DNA of 64,000 bases from an uncultured Lachnobacterium sp. (GTDB taxonomy: Bacteria; Bacillota; Clostridia; Lachnospirales; Lachnospiraceae), in contig URDU01000012.1 of NCBI GenBank assembly GCA_900546625.1, positions 6,618 to 70,617 of the forward strand, in the 5' to 3' direction. Shown in pieces: positions 35,901 to 44,538 of the stretch. Position 1 is the stretch's first letter. Every line of letters begins with the position of its first letter. Made by a program: the position numbers and the translations under genes. The notes beneath the pieces were generated by a model, which was not told where the DNA came from, searched no databases, and was given only the letters and a program-made list of their open reading frames with translations.

Positions 35901-36444
35901 TAAGTATTTCCTCTGCCGTAATATATTTATCCTGCATGAACTTCTCAAATGCTTCATAGAGCACGAGCACATCCTTGAGCTTGCCGGAAAGCGTATCGGA
36001 CAGCCTGCCGGAATCAATATATCTTCCCAGCTCCTTTGGTGATATATTGTACTGCACAAGCTCTGAAAGCAGTGACTTTACCTCGCTTATATAGCCGATG
36101 CGGTTTAAGTTTCTGCCTATTACGCCAAGCTTATCCGCTTCCTGTGCCGCAAGCTTTCTGAGCACGAGATTCTTTCCTGTCTCCTCAAGCACCGTGAGAT
36201 TTGTGATTCCCAGCTCATCAAACACTCTGTAGGCTAAGCGCTTAAAGCTTAGCACATCTATATTCATGATGGCTTTGTTCTCAGACAAATCCACAAGCTG
36301 TCTCTGCGTCTGCATCGTAAACTGCTCGGGCACTATGACAAGATAATTGTCCCTTGGGTGTGCCTTTGCCTCTTTCACTATCGTGTTAAAGAGATATTTT
36401 GTTTTTCCGTTTCCTGAATTACCTGTGATAAACTGTAATGACAT
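32980..36444 (-). CDS. addB: helicase-exonuclease AddAB subunit AddB
   Basis: The 1154-residue protein starts ITGNSGNGKTKYLF, an AddB-type Walker A. The C-terminal nuclease domain contains VKVLDYKSGNTVFDL and four Cys for the iron-sulphur staple: one in RFEQFARCAYAHF (about 798) and three in SCAYCAFQAICRYDSRIPG (about 1110-1118). Length is normal for Firmicutes AddB. Start follows CATGGAGTC. Confidence 0.96.
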   Translation of the reverse strand: MSLQFITGNSGNGKTKYLFNTIVKEAKAHPRDNYLVIVPEQFTMQTQRQLVDLSENKAIMNIDVLSFKRLAYRVFDELGITNLTVLEETGKNLVLRKLAAQEADKLGVIGRNLNRIGYISEVKSLLSELVQYNISPKELGRYIDSGRLSDTLSGKLKDVLVLYEAFEKFMQDKYITAEEILNVLCNVAEESAILRNSVIAFDEFTGFTPIQNQLIKKLFVISKKIYVTLTIDCREDIFKSRGMQELFDMPKRTVKSLTEMAAFYGIEVEDPIILDKNYRLSENEELSFMEQQLFRKRRCSFEKEPKHIHIDCLRDPKQELTRIARKINELVRNESLRYRDIAIVTGDVNTYANYVREIFDKYNIPYFIDATQEILFHPFIEFIRSIPDIAAQNFSADSVFRFLRCGFSKLLDNEIDVLENYVLACGVRGKSAWDKKWVRLPKQRACYDLELLNKSREYIIELLKPVYQVFSDKKSSVKDYVMAIYRLTVLLDIPDKLAKKEQALLEAGDQTASKEYGQIYKIVMQLFEKYVAVLGDECMDAEEFTQILDAGLDAADVAVIPPGYDTVTIGDIERTRLTNIKIMFFAGVNDGIVPKAAGRGGIISQYERDALKELDIELAPGAREQAFIQRFYLYLNMTKPSKELYISYTRLDSEKKAAQPSYLIGVLRGMFPKLAVTETEDVEQLADLSGKRSAMDYLLSNEVDDSWCEIAAAVMLYDEMCNEADDKVNDKEYVNENAVERLIEARFEHYSKDPISRNVARSIYGRHMEGSITRFEQFARCAYAHFLNYGLRLTEREESGFSSLDMGNIYHGALERYSKKLDRESTDWFSVTDAKRDELAMEAINEVIDEYTGFGIFDTAESLHTVSHMKAVFKQTVWALTTQIRRGSFVPERFEFYFYESLDMANDVTVDIKGRVDRTDTYRDEGRLFVKVLDYKSGNTVFDLVKLYYGTQLQLAVYMDAVMEQKKAAQKQVSVEPGGMLYYHIDDPVIDLKDVAPGAELSEEEINQMILKRLKPDGLINSDEKAYRGMDRDFEKSSDVIPVTLKKDQTPAAGSRVVSAEEFDVITRFAREKLREIGREIYDGNVAVNPIKNKKTDSCAYCAFQAICRYDSRIPGFSERSFNGDNKEDVLDKMRTQLAEAEHKEVYGDNNIKP

Positions 36445-36516
36445 AAAAAGACTCCATGATTAACTACGGTGTAAAATGTATACTGTAATTATATCATGAA
36501 GTCCTCTATTATTGAA

Positions 36517-38190
36517 TTATTTAATTTTAAATCTTGAGGTAATATTCTGTAATTCCGATGCAGAATCCTTACAGTTTGTAGAGCGCTCAAAGCTCTCGCT
36601 TGTAAGCTCAACTACCTCTGTTGTCTTGTTGGCAATATCATTGATGCCGATTGAGCATTCATTGATATTCTGGTTGATTGAATCCATAGAATCCGTTATG
36701 CGGCTTATCGCATTTCTAAGCTGCTCAACCTCGCCGTTTGCCTGATTCATGAAATCCTCGATGCTTCTTGCTACATCACTGTACTCATCAGATGATGTCA
36801 TGAAAGCATCATAGTCATTCATTACCTTATTCTCAAGGAAGTCAAGTACATCAACCAGACATCCTGTAAGTGTCTCTACCGATGAATTAACCTGTGCAAC
36901 AATTGTCACAATATTGGCACCTGTTGCTGTTGATTCTGCCGCAAGATTTGCTATCTCACTGGCTACAACCGCAAAGCCCCTGCCCTGGTCTCCGGCTCTT
37001 GCCGCCTCTATTGAAGCATTTAAAGAAAGCAGTGTTGTCTCATCTGCTATATCCTGAATAGCCTTCGCAAGCTCATTAATCTTTTCTACCTGCTTCGCAT
37101 CTGTTATTGCCTTTTCAGATGTACTCTTGATAGAATCATAAACCTTAAGGGTTTCTTCTCTTGCACTGCTTGTTCTGTTATGGATGGCATTTGCCTTCTC
37201 CATGGCTCCGGCTGTCAGGCTTGTTCCCTCACTTATCTTGTTTGCCACCTCGATAGCATTATTGTTCATATTGAGGACACTGTTTGTAACCTCCTCTGTT
37301 GACTGTGAGGTAGACTCCATGCTTGCGGCAAGCTCCTCGTTGGTTGCCGAGTTGTTGGTCGAAGCATCGGTTACATTCTCTGAAATATCATAGAGAGTAT
37401 TTGAGTCGTTTACGAGCTTCCCTGAGATTCCGTTGAGCTCTGTTATAATACCATTTAACTGCTCCTTCATTCTCTTTAGAGCCACACCCATGACACCGAT
37501 TTCATCCTTCGTAATTGGAATTTCATGCTCATCGGTCATGTTGAGCTGTGAGATATCATCGATAACTGCTGTAAGCTTTGTAATTGGCTTCGTAATCCTT
37601 CTAGTGACAAGGATACCGATTCCAACTGCTAAAATAACCAGTACCACGCCCATTAAAAGAGAGAATGTGGTGATCGTGGTGATGGATGCAAGCACATCTG
37701 ATTTATCTGCCTCTACATATACTACCCAGTCATTGACCGTACACATAAATGCTATGTACTTTTCCTTGCCGTCCACCTTACATTCCTCAACCTTTGCAGT
37801 TTCCATGACTCCTGTAGAGTTGAGCTTGTCGAGTACCTTTTGGATTACGGGATTATCCTCCATCTTTTTGCCTATCATCTTAGGGTCGTCATGATAGACA
37901 TATTTTCCATCCTTGTCCACCAGATATGCCTTACTTGAATCCATATCCTGGATGCCGACATTGTAAAGTATATACTGCACCCTGACATCCATATTGACCT
38001 GGTCTGTATCTCCGTAAAAGCTCTCATATAGTGTATTTGACGCAGATACACATGTATCATACAAATAGTTCTCACATAAAGTTACCACGTTCTTCTTCAT
38101 TACGGTAAGCGAAACCGATAATATTGCCACAATAAGAACAAGTGAAGTCGTGGCAATAAGCGTCGCTACCTTTGCCTTTATAGTTTTCAT
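36517..38190 (-). CDS. methyl-accepting chemotaxis protein (Cache sensor)
   Basis: The 557-residue protein has a membrane helix at 8-30, an extracytoplasmic Cache-like domain (about 35-180, with [20 protein letters not shown] and [20 protein letters not shown]), a second helix (about 185-207), HAMP ([18 protein letters not shown]) and a signalling domain with the tip [38 protein letters not shown]. It controls CheA for swimming behaviour. It starts 3 bp behind the solute-binding lipoprotein gene, behind GAGGAGGAATAATTT, so the two work from one message. Confidence 0.94.
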   Translation of the reverse strand: MKTIKAKVATLIATTSLVLIVAILSVSLTVMKKNVVTLCENYLYDTCVSASNTLYESFYGDTDQVNMDVRVQYILYNVGIQDMDSSKAYLVDKDGKYVYHDDPKMIGKKMEDNPVIQKVLDKLNSTGVMETAKVEECKVDGKEKYIAFMCTVNDWVVYVEADKSDVLASITTITTFSLLMGVVLVILAVGIGILVTRRITKPITKLTAVIDDISQLNMTDEHEIPITKDEIGVMGVALKRMKEQLNGIITELNGISGKLVNDSNTLYDISENVTDASTNNSATNEELAASMESTSQSTEEVTNSVLNMNNNAIEVANKISEGTSLTAGAMEKANAIHNRTSSAREETLKVYDSIKSTSEKAITDAKQVEKINELAKAIQDIADETTLLSLNASIEAARAGDQGRGFAVVASEIANLAAESTATGANIVTIVAQVNSSVETLTGCLVDVLDFLENKVMNDYDAFMTSSDEYSDVARSIEDFMNQANGEVEQLRNAISRITDSMDSINQNINECSIGINDIANKTTEVVELTSESFERSTNCKDSASELQNITSRFKIK

Positions 38191-38193
38191 AAA

Positions 38194-39537
38194 TTATTCC
38201 TCCTCACTGCTCTTTTGATTTATCCAGTCAGCCTTGACTGTATCTACAAGTGTATCCCAGTCCATCTCACCATTAACGTAGAGCGTCAGGTCGCTTCCCA
38301 TGTTATCCTTAAACTTCTGGTTCGGGAATGTAACAAAGTTCCATGGCACAGACTTCCTTGAGCTGTCATTCATGTACTCAAGTACCTCAACTGCAAGTGG
38401 GTTTGACGGATATTCTGATTCCTTAAACGTACTAAACGGAGGAATAAATCCAAACTTTTCTGTTACAAATTTCTTTCCCTCTTTTGAGCTGTAAAGCCAC
38501 TCCAAAAAATCAATAGAGGCCTGCTTTTCTTCATCTGTTGCCTGTGAGTTGATACAGATATAATTCTCTGTTCCGATGCAAAGTCCCTGTGACTCTTCAC
38601 CATCCATACCTGTATATATAGGCATGTATTTTGCATCCTCCTGTTTGACCACATTGCCTTCCGTACTCTCTATCTGTGTCCAGCCCCAGTTACCGTTTTG
38701 AATCATTGCAGCCTTGCCCTGCGCAAATTCCTGCATTGAATCCTCTACACCCTTATCTGTGAGCTCCGATGCCGGAGTGCATGAATTGTTTACATACAAA
38801 TCAAAAACATTTTTAAATTCATCACTGTATGTAAAATCAATTGAGTCAAGATCCGATGCATTTTTATCCTGAAGCTCATAGGTTATAGGGATATTCATCA
38901 GATGTGTATGCCATCTCCAGCTCTCACCCGGTGAAAGAGATGTTGAGCCAAACACTCCCTCTATTCCAAGCTCACTCTTATGAGCCTGCATATCCTCCAC
39001 TACCTCCTTTAAGGCAGCGAAATTGTTTATCTCCTTCACGCTCTTTATCTGGCTTGTCTTATCTGATAATGCAAAGTATTTGTCCATAATTGCGTTGTTG
39101 TAGATGATTCCATAGCCCTCAACAACGTAAGGTATGCCGTATACGCCCTTTCCGTTGTCGCCGGTCACTGCCATGCTCTTGTCCAAAAGCCATGAATACA
39201 GCTTTGTGTCTGAAAGATCCATACAGTAATTCTTCCACTTGCCATACTCAACAGGACCGTTTATCTGGAACATTGTCGGGTAGTCCTTCTTTGCAAGCTC
39301 CGCCTTAAGTGTTCTCTCATGATTGCCATCAGCTGCTGTAAGCACCTTGAGCTTAATACCGGTCTCCTTTTCATAGGCTGCTGAAACCTCCTCCCAGACT
39401 GACTTCACCTCTGGTTTACAGCTCAGGAAGTATATCTGTGTGACCTTTTTTGATGATGAACCAAATGAACATCCTGACAGCATTGATACAAGCATCGCCA
39501 ATGTCATAAGTGATGCCACAAATCTTCTCTTTTTCAT
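38194..39537 (-). CDS. extracellular solute-binding lipoprotein (family 1, sugar-type)
   Basis: The 447-residue protein has a lipoprotein signal ending SMLSGC (Cys 23) and the family 1 binding-protein fold: VWEEVSAAYEKETGIKLKVL, AAMIQNGNWGWTQIE, SQGLCIGTENYICINSQA and the C-terminal FLEWLYSSKEGKKFV. No permease or ATPase gene is next to it; instead a chemoreceptor gene follows in the same operon, so it may present a carbohydrate to the receptor. It could also serve a transporter encoded elsewhere. The ribosome site is AGGAGGAAATGA. Confidence 0.9.
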   Translation of the reverse strand: MKKRRFVASLMTLAMLVSMLSGCSFGSSSKKVTQIYFLSCKPEVKSVWEEVSAAYEKETGIKLKVLTAADGNHERTLKAELAKKDYPTMFQINGPVEYGKWKNYCMDLSDTKLYSWLLDKSMAVTGDNGKGVYGIPYVVEGYGIIYNNAIMDKYFALSDKTSQIKSVKEINNFAALKEVVEDMQAHKSELGIEGVFGSTSLSPGESWRWHTHLMNIPITYELQDKNASDLDSIDFTYSDEFKNVFDLYVNNSCTPASELTDKGVEDSMQEFAQGKAAMIQNGNWGWTQIESTEGNVVKQEDAKYMPIYTGMDGEESQGLCIGTENYICINSQATDEEKQASIDFLEWLYSSKEGKKFVTEKFGFIPPFSTFKESEYPSNPLAVEVLEYMNDSSRKSVPWNFVTFPNQKFKDNMGSDLTLYVNGEMDWDTLVDTVKADWINQKSSEEE

Positions 39538-39690
39538 TCATTTCCTCCTAATAACTAATTATTTTAAATTTAACATAATTTTTTTTTAGCTAATTAAGTG
39601 CTTTTTTAAAATATAACATCTTTTTCACTTAAATACTAGTACTTTTTACATATTTGATTAGAAAACTTTTGTTTGCTCATAACACATCGC

Positions 39691-39727
39691 AAAAACGGCA
39701 TGAATCCTGTTGGATTCACACCGTTTT
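39691..39727 (-). terminator. terminator of the AICAR transformylase gene
   Basis: AAAACGG and CCGTTTT with inner TGAATCC/GGATTCA arms form a hairpin; on the minus strand five T follow. It lies about 40 bp behind the stop at 39766. Confidence 0.8.
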
Positions 39728-39765
39728 ATCTTTATTTAGTATATAATTTCTCTTATACCCTGTGA

Positions 39766-40944
39766 TTAGTGATGGAAAAGTCTGATTCCTGTAAAGCTCA
39801 TCACCATGCCATACTTATTACATGTATCAATAACATGGTCATCTCTCACAGATCCACCCGGCTGGGCTACATACTTCACGCCACTCTTGTGAGCACGCTC
39901 AATGTTGTCACCAAATGGGAAGAATGCATCAGATCCAAGTGCTACATCTGTATTCTTGTCAAGCCATGCTCTCTTCTCCTCTGCTGTAAATATGTCCGGC
40001 TTTACCTTGAAGAACTTCTGCCACTCGCCCTCTGCAAGCACATCCATATAATCCTCACCGATATAAAGGTCAATAGTATTGTCGCGGTCTGCACGTCTGA
40101 TACCATCCACGAACTGAAGTCCAAGCACCTGTGGAGACTGACGAAGCCACCAGTTGTCTGCCTTTGAGCCTGCAAGTCTGGTACAGTGGATACGAGACTG
40201 CTGGCCTGCTCCGATACCGATTGCCTGGCCGCCCTTTACATAGCATACAGAGTTGGACTGTGTATACTTTAATGTAATCATAGAGATTGCCAGATCGATC
40301 TTAGCCTGCTCTGTGAGCTCCTTGTTCTCTGTCACAATATTTGAGAAGAAATCATCATCAATATGAAGCTCGTTTCTGCCCTGCTCGAATGTGATGCCAA
40401 ATACATCCTTTCTCTCGATAGGTGCCGGCTCATATGACGGGTCAATCTCGATAACACAGTAATTGCCGTTTTTCTTAGCCTTTAAAATCTCAAGAGCCTC
40501 GTCTGTGTAGCCCGGAGCGATAACACCGTCTGATACCTCTCTCTTGATTACAAGTGCAGTGCTCTTGTCACATACATCTGAAAGTGAAATAAAATCACCA
40601 AATGATGACATTCTGTCAGCGCCTCTTGCTCTGATGTATGCATTTGCAAGTGGTGTAAACTCGATATCCATGTCATCAACCCAGTAAATCTTTTTCTCCA
40701 CATCTGAAAGTGGCTGTCCTACTGCTGCACCTGCAGGTGAAACATGCTTGAAGGATGTTGCGGCCGGAAGACCTGTTGCCTTCTTAAGCTCTCTTACAAG
40801 CTGCCATCCGTTAAAGGCATCAAGGAAGTTGATATATCCGGCTCTACCGTTAAGCACTTTTATAGGAAGCTCTCCCTCCTTCATAAATATTCTGGCTGGT
40901 TTCTGATTTGGGTTACATCCGTATTTTAATTCATATTCCTGCAT
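39766..40944 (-). CDS. phosphoribosylaminoimidazolecarboxamide (AICAR) formyltransferase, stand-alone
   Basis: The 392-residue protein matches the C-terminal AICARFT half of PurH: KYGCNPNQKPARI, LPAATSFKHVSPAGAAVG with the Lys-His pair, TQSNSVCYVKGGQAIGIGAG and SDAFFPFGDNIERAHKSGVK. The N-terminal IMP cyclohydrolase (MGS-like) half of normal 510-520-residue PurH is absent. It adds the formyl group from 10-formyl-THF to AICAR. The missing cyclohydrolase step is encoded by the PurO-like gene just upstream in the same operon. Confidence 0.93.
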   Translation of the reverse strand: MQEYELKYGCNPNQKPARIFMKEGELPIKVLNGRAGYINFLDAFNGWQLVRELKKATGLPAATSFKHVSPAGAAVGQPLSDVEKKIYWVDDMDIEFTPLANAYIRARGADRMSSFGDFISLSDVCDKSTALVIKREVSDGVIAPGYTDEALEILKAKKNGNYCVIEIDPSYEPAPIERKDVFGITFEQGRNELHIDDDFFSNIVTENKELTEQAKIDLAISMITLKYTQSNSVCYVKGGQAIGIGAGQQSRIHCTRLAGSKADNWWLRQSPQVLGLQFVDGIRRADRDNTIDLYIGEDYMDVLAEGEWQKFFKVKPDIFTAEEKRAWLDKNTDVALGSDAFFPFGDNIERAHKSGVKYVAQPGGSVRDDHVIDTCNKYGMVMSFTGIRLFHH

Positions 40945-41003
40945 TTTTCTGTTCTCCTGTTTTTATCTGCTTATCTTGTATATTTGACCGTTTATATAGT
41001 GTT

Positions 41004-41717
41004 TTATTTGTTTTTGTTTACGATTCTGCTCTCATACTCGCCTGTTGCGATATCAATATATCTGACAAAAAGTGATACCTTATTGTCTTCGTTTAAGTTC
41101 TCCCATACCATATCAGTAAACTCATCGATATCTCCCTCGATGTCTACCCATGTAGGCTCACCCTCAAAGCTTGGCAGTGGATTTCCATCGCCCATATATG
41201 TATGGATGAAATGTCCCTCTCCCGCAACCGGTGCTGAGTATGCAAATGTGTATCTGTTGCATGCATCAGGATTGCCGTTGTTGCTCTTTAAGATTGACAT
41301 AGCGTAGTTGAACTCGCCATTGTCAATATGCATGATTCCTGAAATTCTTGGTGTATAGTTAGGAGCGTCAGGCTCAAACTCTCTTGTCCTTAATGCCTGC
41401 TCAAATGTCTGCTGCTTGTCCATCAGCTCATAGATAGTATCTGTCTGGTCACCGTTTGTGACAATTGTCTTGTTGCCGAGCACTCTTACAGGTGCGTAAA
41501 TGATAAGACTTGGATCCTCAAGCTTTGAAGGGTCAAATGCCTGTGTTCTGATGCCCTCGCCATCCTCTACAAATACTCTGTTGCGGCTGTTTTCGCTTCT
41601 GCCCATGATAAAGTATGCTGTTACAGCCTTCTTACCATCCTTTGTGCGGCCGATTACGATACCTCTGCCAGGGTATGTTGTGCTTGATAATTCCTTTGCT
41701 AATGATACTCTTTCCAT
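41004..41717 (-). CDS. IMP cyclohydrolase (PurO-like)
   Basis: From ATG 41717, behind GGAGGATGAC, the protein has 237 residues; the open frame to 41801 runs through the leader terminator and is not translated. GRGIVIGRTKDGKKAVTAYF, MGRSENSRNRVF and the NYTPRISGIM segment fit the IMP_cyclohyd (PurO-type) family. It closes the ring of FAICAR to IMP, the last step of purine synthesis. It is followed by the AICAR formyltransferase after 59 bp, and preceded by a ZTP riboswitch. Confidence 0.9.
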   Translation of the reverse strand: MERVSLAKELSSTTYPGRGIVIGRTKDGKKAVTAYFIMGRSENSRNRVFVEDGEGIRTQAFDPSKLEDPSLIIYAPVRVLGNKTIVTNGDQTDTIYELMDKQQTFEQALRTREFEPDAPNYTPRISGIMHIDNGEFNYAMSILKSNNGNPDACNRYTFAYSAPVAGEGHFIHTYMGDGNPLPSFEGEPTWVDIEGDIDEFTDMVWENLNEDNKVSLFVRYIDIATGEYESRIVNKNK

Positions 41718-41777
41718 GTCATCCTCCATGTTTTCTGATAATGTGGTCTGCATCCCCAAATTACTCGGGCCTGCCGG

Positions 41778-41855
41778 AAAAAAAAGACCGTCTGAACACA
41801 CATAATAATATAAAGCTCTGCATGAAACCTATATTAAATGTGCGCCCAGACGGTC
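41778..41855 (-). terminator. regulated terminator of the ZTP riboswitch
   Basis: On the minus strand GACCGTCTG (41855-41847), the 3' conserved part of the aptamer, can pair with CAGACGGTC (41794-41786), which is followed by eight T (41785-41778). Aptamer folding and terminator exclude each other, so ligand binding would let transcription go on into the purine genes. Confidence 0.88.
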
Positions 41856-41912
41856 GGCAATCAACTGTTATACTCCATGTGGTTATCCACTTCCGTCAGT
41901 CATATAACTGTC
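41840..41912 (-). ncRNA. ZTP (pfl motif) riboswitch aptamer
   Basis: The minus strand shows the conserved parts of the ZTP riboswitch: TATATGACTGACGGAA, the GTGGATAACCAC hairpin followed by ATGGAGTATAAC, a short linker, and GCCGACCGTCTGGGCGC. The aptamer senses ZMP/ZTP (AICAR ribotide), which accumulates when 10-formyl-THF is short. It controls exactly the genes that consume AICAR and its formylated product. A promoter is directly upstream. Confidence 0.93.
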
Positions 41913-41920
41913 TTTATTTA

Positions 41921-41944
41921 ATCATGTATTTTTGTCATTGTCAA
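41921..41944 (-). promoter_or_regulatory. promoter of the riboswitch-controlled purine operon
   Basis: On the minus strand TTGACA (41944-41939), 17-bp spacer and TTAAAT. The -35 is perfect, the -10 weaker. The start would lie a few bases before the aptamer. Confidence 0.65.
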
Positions 41945-41959
41945 GTACCACTTTAAAAT

Positions 41960-41998
41960 AAGCATGTACTTATAAGTTATTCTTATAAGTACATGCTT
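41960..41998 (-). terminator. hairpin behind the UPF0210 gene
   Basis: AAGCATGTACTTATAAG and CTTATAAGTACATGCTT pair perfectly over 17 bp around a five-base loop; on the minus strand ATTTTA follows. It separates the UPF0210 gene from the purine promoter. Confidence 0.75.
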
Positions 41999-42018
41999 GT
42001 AAACAATACCATTATTTA

Positions 42019-43383
42019 CTAATTTTTAAAGCTGTGAATAGGTGCCGGGATTCTTCCTCCGCGGTTTACAAATGCATCGCAAGAGAATCTGTTTACCGGC
42101 ATAACCGGTGCACTTCCAAGGAGTCCTCCGATTTCTACCACATCACCTACATCCTTTCCGATTGCCGGAAGCAGTCTGCAGGCTGTTGTCTTTTGATTTA
42201 TCATACCGATAGCCATCTCATCTGCGATAATTCCTGAAATTGTGGTGGCCTTTGTATCGCCCGGGATTGCAATCATGTCAAGTCCCACTGAGCACACACA
42301 GGTCATAGCCTCAAGCTTTTCGAGAGTGAGTGCACCATCATTTACGGCATCTATCATTCCCTGATCCTCTGATACAGGAATAAAGGCACCTGAGAGTCCG
42401 CCGACATATGAGGATGCCATGATACCGCCCTTTTTCACCTGATCGTTTAAGAGTGCAAGTGCTGCTGTTGTTCCCGGAGCTCCGGCTCTCTCTAAGCCTA
42501 TCTCACAGAGAATATCAGCTACAGAGTCTCCGATAGCCGGTGTAGGTGCAAGTGAGAGGTCTATGATTCCAAATGGCACTCCAAGCTTCTTTGAAGCCTC
42601 CTTTGCCACGAGCTGTCCTACTCGAGTAACCTTGAAGGCTGTCTTCTTGATTGTCTCACAGAGCACCTCAAAGTTCTCGCCTCTTACCTTTTCAAGAGCA
42701 GTCTTTACAACTCCCGGTCCGCTGACACCTACATTGATGATGGCATCTGCCTCTGTCACACCATGGAATGCTCCTGCCATAAACGGATTGTCATCAGGAG
42801 CGTTGCAGAATACTACAAACTTGGCACATCCTGATACAGGAAGGTGCTTTGTCACCTCTGCTGTCTCCTTTATCATCTCACCAATCAGCTTTACTGCATC
42901 CATGTTGATTCCGGTTTTTGTAGAGCCAACATTTACAGAGCTGCATACCAGGTCTGTCTCAAGCATTGCCTGAGGGATGGATTTGATTAAAAGCTCATCC
43001 GCCTTTGTCATGCCCTTTGACACAAGTGCTGAGTATCCACCGATGAAGTTGACACCTACCTCTTTGGCAGCTCTGTCAAGTGTCTTTGCTATGGTAACAA
43101 AATCCTCTGAGCTCTTGCAGGCCGCACCACCGACAAGCGCGATAGGTGTAACTGAAATACGTTTGTTTACGATAGGGATACAGTAGTTGTTCTCTATCTC
43201 TTTTCCTGTTGATACAAGATTCTTTGCAAGTGTTGTAATCTTGTTGTAGATATTCTCATTTACCTTTGCAAGGTCTGAGTCTATACAGTCGAGCAGGCTG
43301 ATACCGAGTGTGATTGTACGCACGTCAAGATTTTCCTTCTCCACCATGTCATTGGTCTCAATTACTTCACCAATATTTATCAT
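42019..43383 (-). CDS. UPF0210 / PFL-like family protein
   Basis: The 454-residue cytosolic protein matches the UPF0210 (DUF711) family: [63 protein letters not shown], then [20 protein letters not shown] and the invariant [20 protein letters not shown] end. Its fold is related to glycyl-radical enzymes, but the reaction is unknown. The ACT-domain gene 43 bp upstream is its constant partner in Firmicutes and archaea, which suggests allosteric control by a small ligand. Confidence 0.95.
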   Translation of the reverse strand: MINIGEVIETNDMVEKENLDVRTITLGISLLDCIDSDLAKVNENIYNKITTLAKNLVSTGKEIENNYCIPIVNKRISVTPIALVGGAACKSSEDFVTIAKTLDRAAKEVGVNFIGGYSALVSKGMTKADELLIKSIPQAMLETDLVCSSVNVGSTKTGINMDAVKLIGEMIKETAEVTKHLPVSGCAKFVVFCNAPDDNPFMAGAFHGVTEADAIINVGVSGPGVVKTALEKVRGENFEVLCETIKKTAFKVTRVGQLVAKEASKKLGVPFGIIDLSLAPTPAIGDSVADILCEIGLERAGAPGTTAALALLNDQVKKGGIMASSYVGGLSGAFIPVSEDQGMIDAVNDGALTLEKLEAMTCVCSVGLDMIAIPGDTKATTISGIIADEMAIGMINQKTTACRLLPAIGKDVGDVVEIGGLLGSAPVMPVNRFSCDAFVNRGGRIPAPIHSFKN

Positions 43384-43426
43384 TTTGCTGTTCTCCTTTA
43401 ACTGTGTATGACATTTTTATGCTAAA

Positions 43427-43711
43427 CTAGATTCGATGCATCATCTCAAAGATTTCTTCCTTCTGACACTTTATTGTTACACCAATTTCTTCTCCAAGTG
43501 CATCAAGCTGGTCAGAAATCTCTGCAAATGAAGCTGTAGCATTTGCCATATCCACAATCATCATCATGTTGAAATAACCTGAAACGATAGTCTGTGAGAT
43601 ATCAAGCACGTTTACACTACCCTCTGACAGATATGTACATACCTTTGCGATGATTCCTACTGTGTCTTTTCCGACAACTGTGATGATTACTTTGTTCTTT
43701 GTGTTATCCAT
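43427..43711 (-). CDS. ACT domain protein (UPF0237)
   Basis: The 94-residue protein consists of ACT modules (VIITVVGKDTVGIIAKVCTY, then NVLDISQTIVSGYFNMMMIV). ACT domains bind amino acids or similar ligands. It comes directly before the UPF0210 gene, as in many Firmicutes. Confidence 0.93.
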   Translation of the reverse strand: MDNTKNKVIITVVGKDTVGIIAKVCTYLSEGSVNVLDISQTIVSGYFNMMMIVDMANATASFAEISDQLDALGEEIGVTIKCQKEEIFEMMHRI

Positions 43712-43733
43712 AACAACTTATTCTCCTGTTCTC

Positions 43734-44537
43734 TTATTCTACGGCTATGCGGTCTGATGCCCTGTCTCTCTTAGCCACATACATAGGGAAATCACTTGCC
43801 TTATATGGATTGTCTCCCATTGTGACCTCAAGCCTGACGGCTTCATACGCCAGCTTTTCGTAGTTGTTTTCTTTACTAAGGTGTCCCAGTATTACTGAGC
43901 CAAATTTATCATGAAGAAGCTCGCATAACAACTGCCCGCTTCTCTCATTCGACAAGTGCCCGCTATCCCCCATGATCCTGCGCTTGAGCGGATACGGATA
44001 TGCCCCAGTTTGGAGCATATTTATATCATGATTGGCTTCAAGCAACAGCCCATCCAGGTTCTGAAGCTTTGAAACCAGTGCATCATCATACGTGCCAAGG
44101 TCTGTCACAACCGCCATCGCATGATTTTCGTTTTTAAATCTGTACGCGACAGGATCAGCCGCATCGTGTGATATGTGAAGAGGCTCAAACTCTATATCGC
44201 CTATTGTAAAATCGACGCCTGCCTCAACAGGATGAAACAGCTCATCATCTATATTTCCAACGGATTTGGTACATTTTATGGCCCCGATTGTGGCCTTTGT
44301 TGCATAAATCGGAATATGATAGCGCCTTGCCATGACACCAAGCCCTGCGATGTGGTCTATATGCTCATGCGTCACAAGAATGCCCTGCATATCTGTGGCA
44401 GTCATATCAAATTCATTCAGTCCGTTTTCTATTTTCTTACCGCTGATGCCCGCGTCTATGAGCACATGACAATCATCCGTACCCACGCATATACAGTTTC
44501 CACTGCTGCCGCTGGCAATGCTGCATAATTCTAACAT
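43734..44537 (-). CDS. MBL-fold metallo-hydrolase (YycJ/WalJ-like)
   Basis: The 267-residue protein has the zinc-binding motif THEHIDHIAGLG (about residues 55-66), preceded by SGSSGNCICVGTDDCHVLIDAG. The later SHDAADPVAYRF and NHDINML segments are typical of the YycJ/WalJ group, implicated in DNA mismatch repair or cell division coordination in Bacillus. It follows the FtsA-domain gene by 1 bp. Confidence 0.9.
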   Translation of the reverse strand: MLELCSIASGSSGNCICVGTDDCHVLIDAGISGKKIENGLNEFDMTATDMQGILVTHEHIDHIAGLGVMARRYHIPIYATKATIGAIKCTKSVGNIDDELFHPVEAGVDFTIGDIEFEPLHISHDAADPVAYRFKNENHAMAVVTDLGTYDDALVSKLQNLDGLLLEANHDINMLQTGAYPYPLKRRIMGDSGHLSNERSGQLLCELLHDKFGSVILGHLSKENNYEKLAYEAVRLEVTMGDNPYKASDFPMYVAKRDRASDRIAVE

Positions 44538-44538
44538 G

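Noticed and set aside
41718..41801. N-terminal extension of the IMP cyclohydrolase
   Set aside because: It runs into the riboswitch terminator; ATG 41717 has GGAGG at the right distance and fits the family start.
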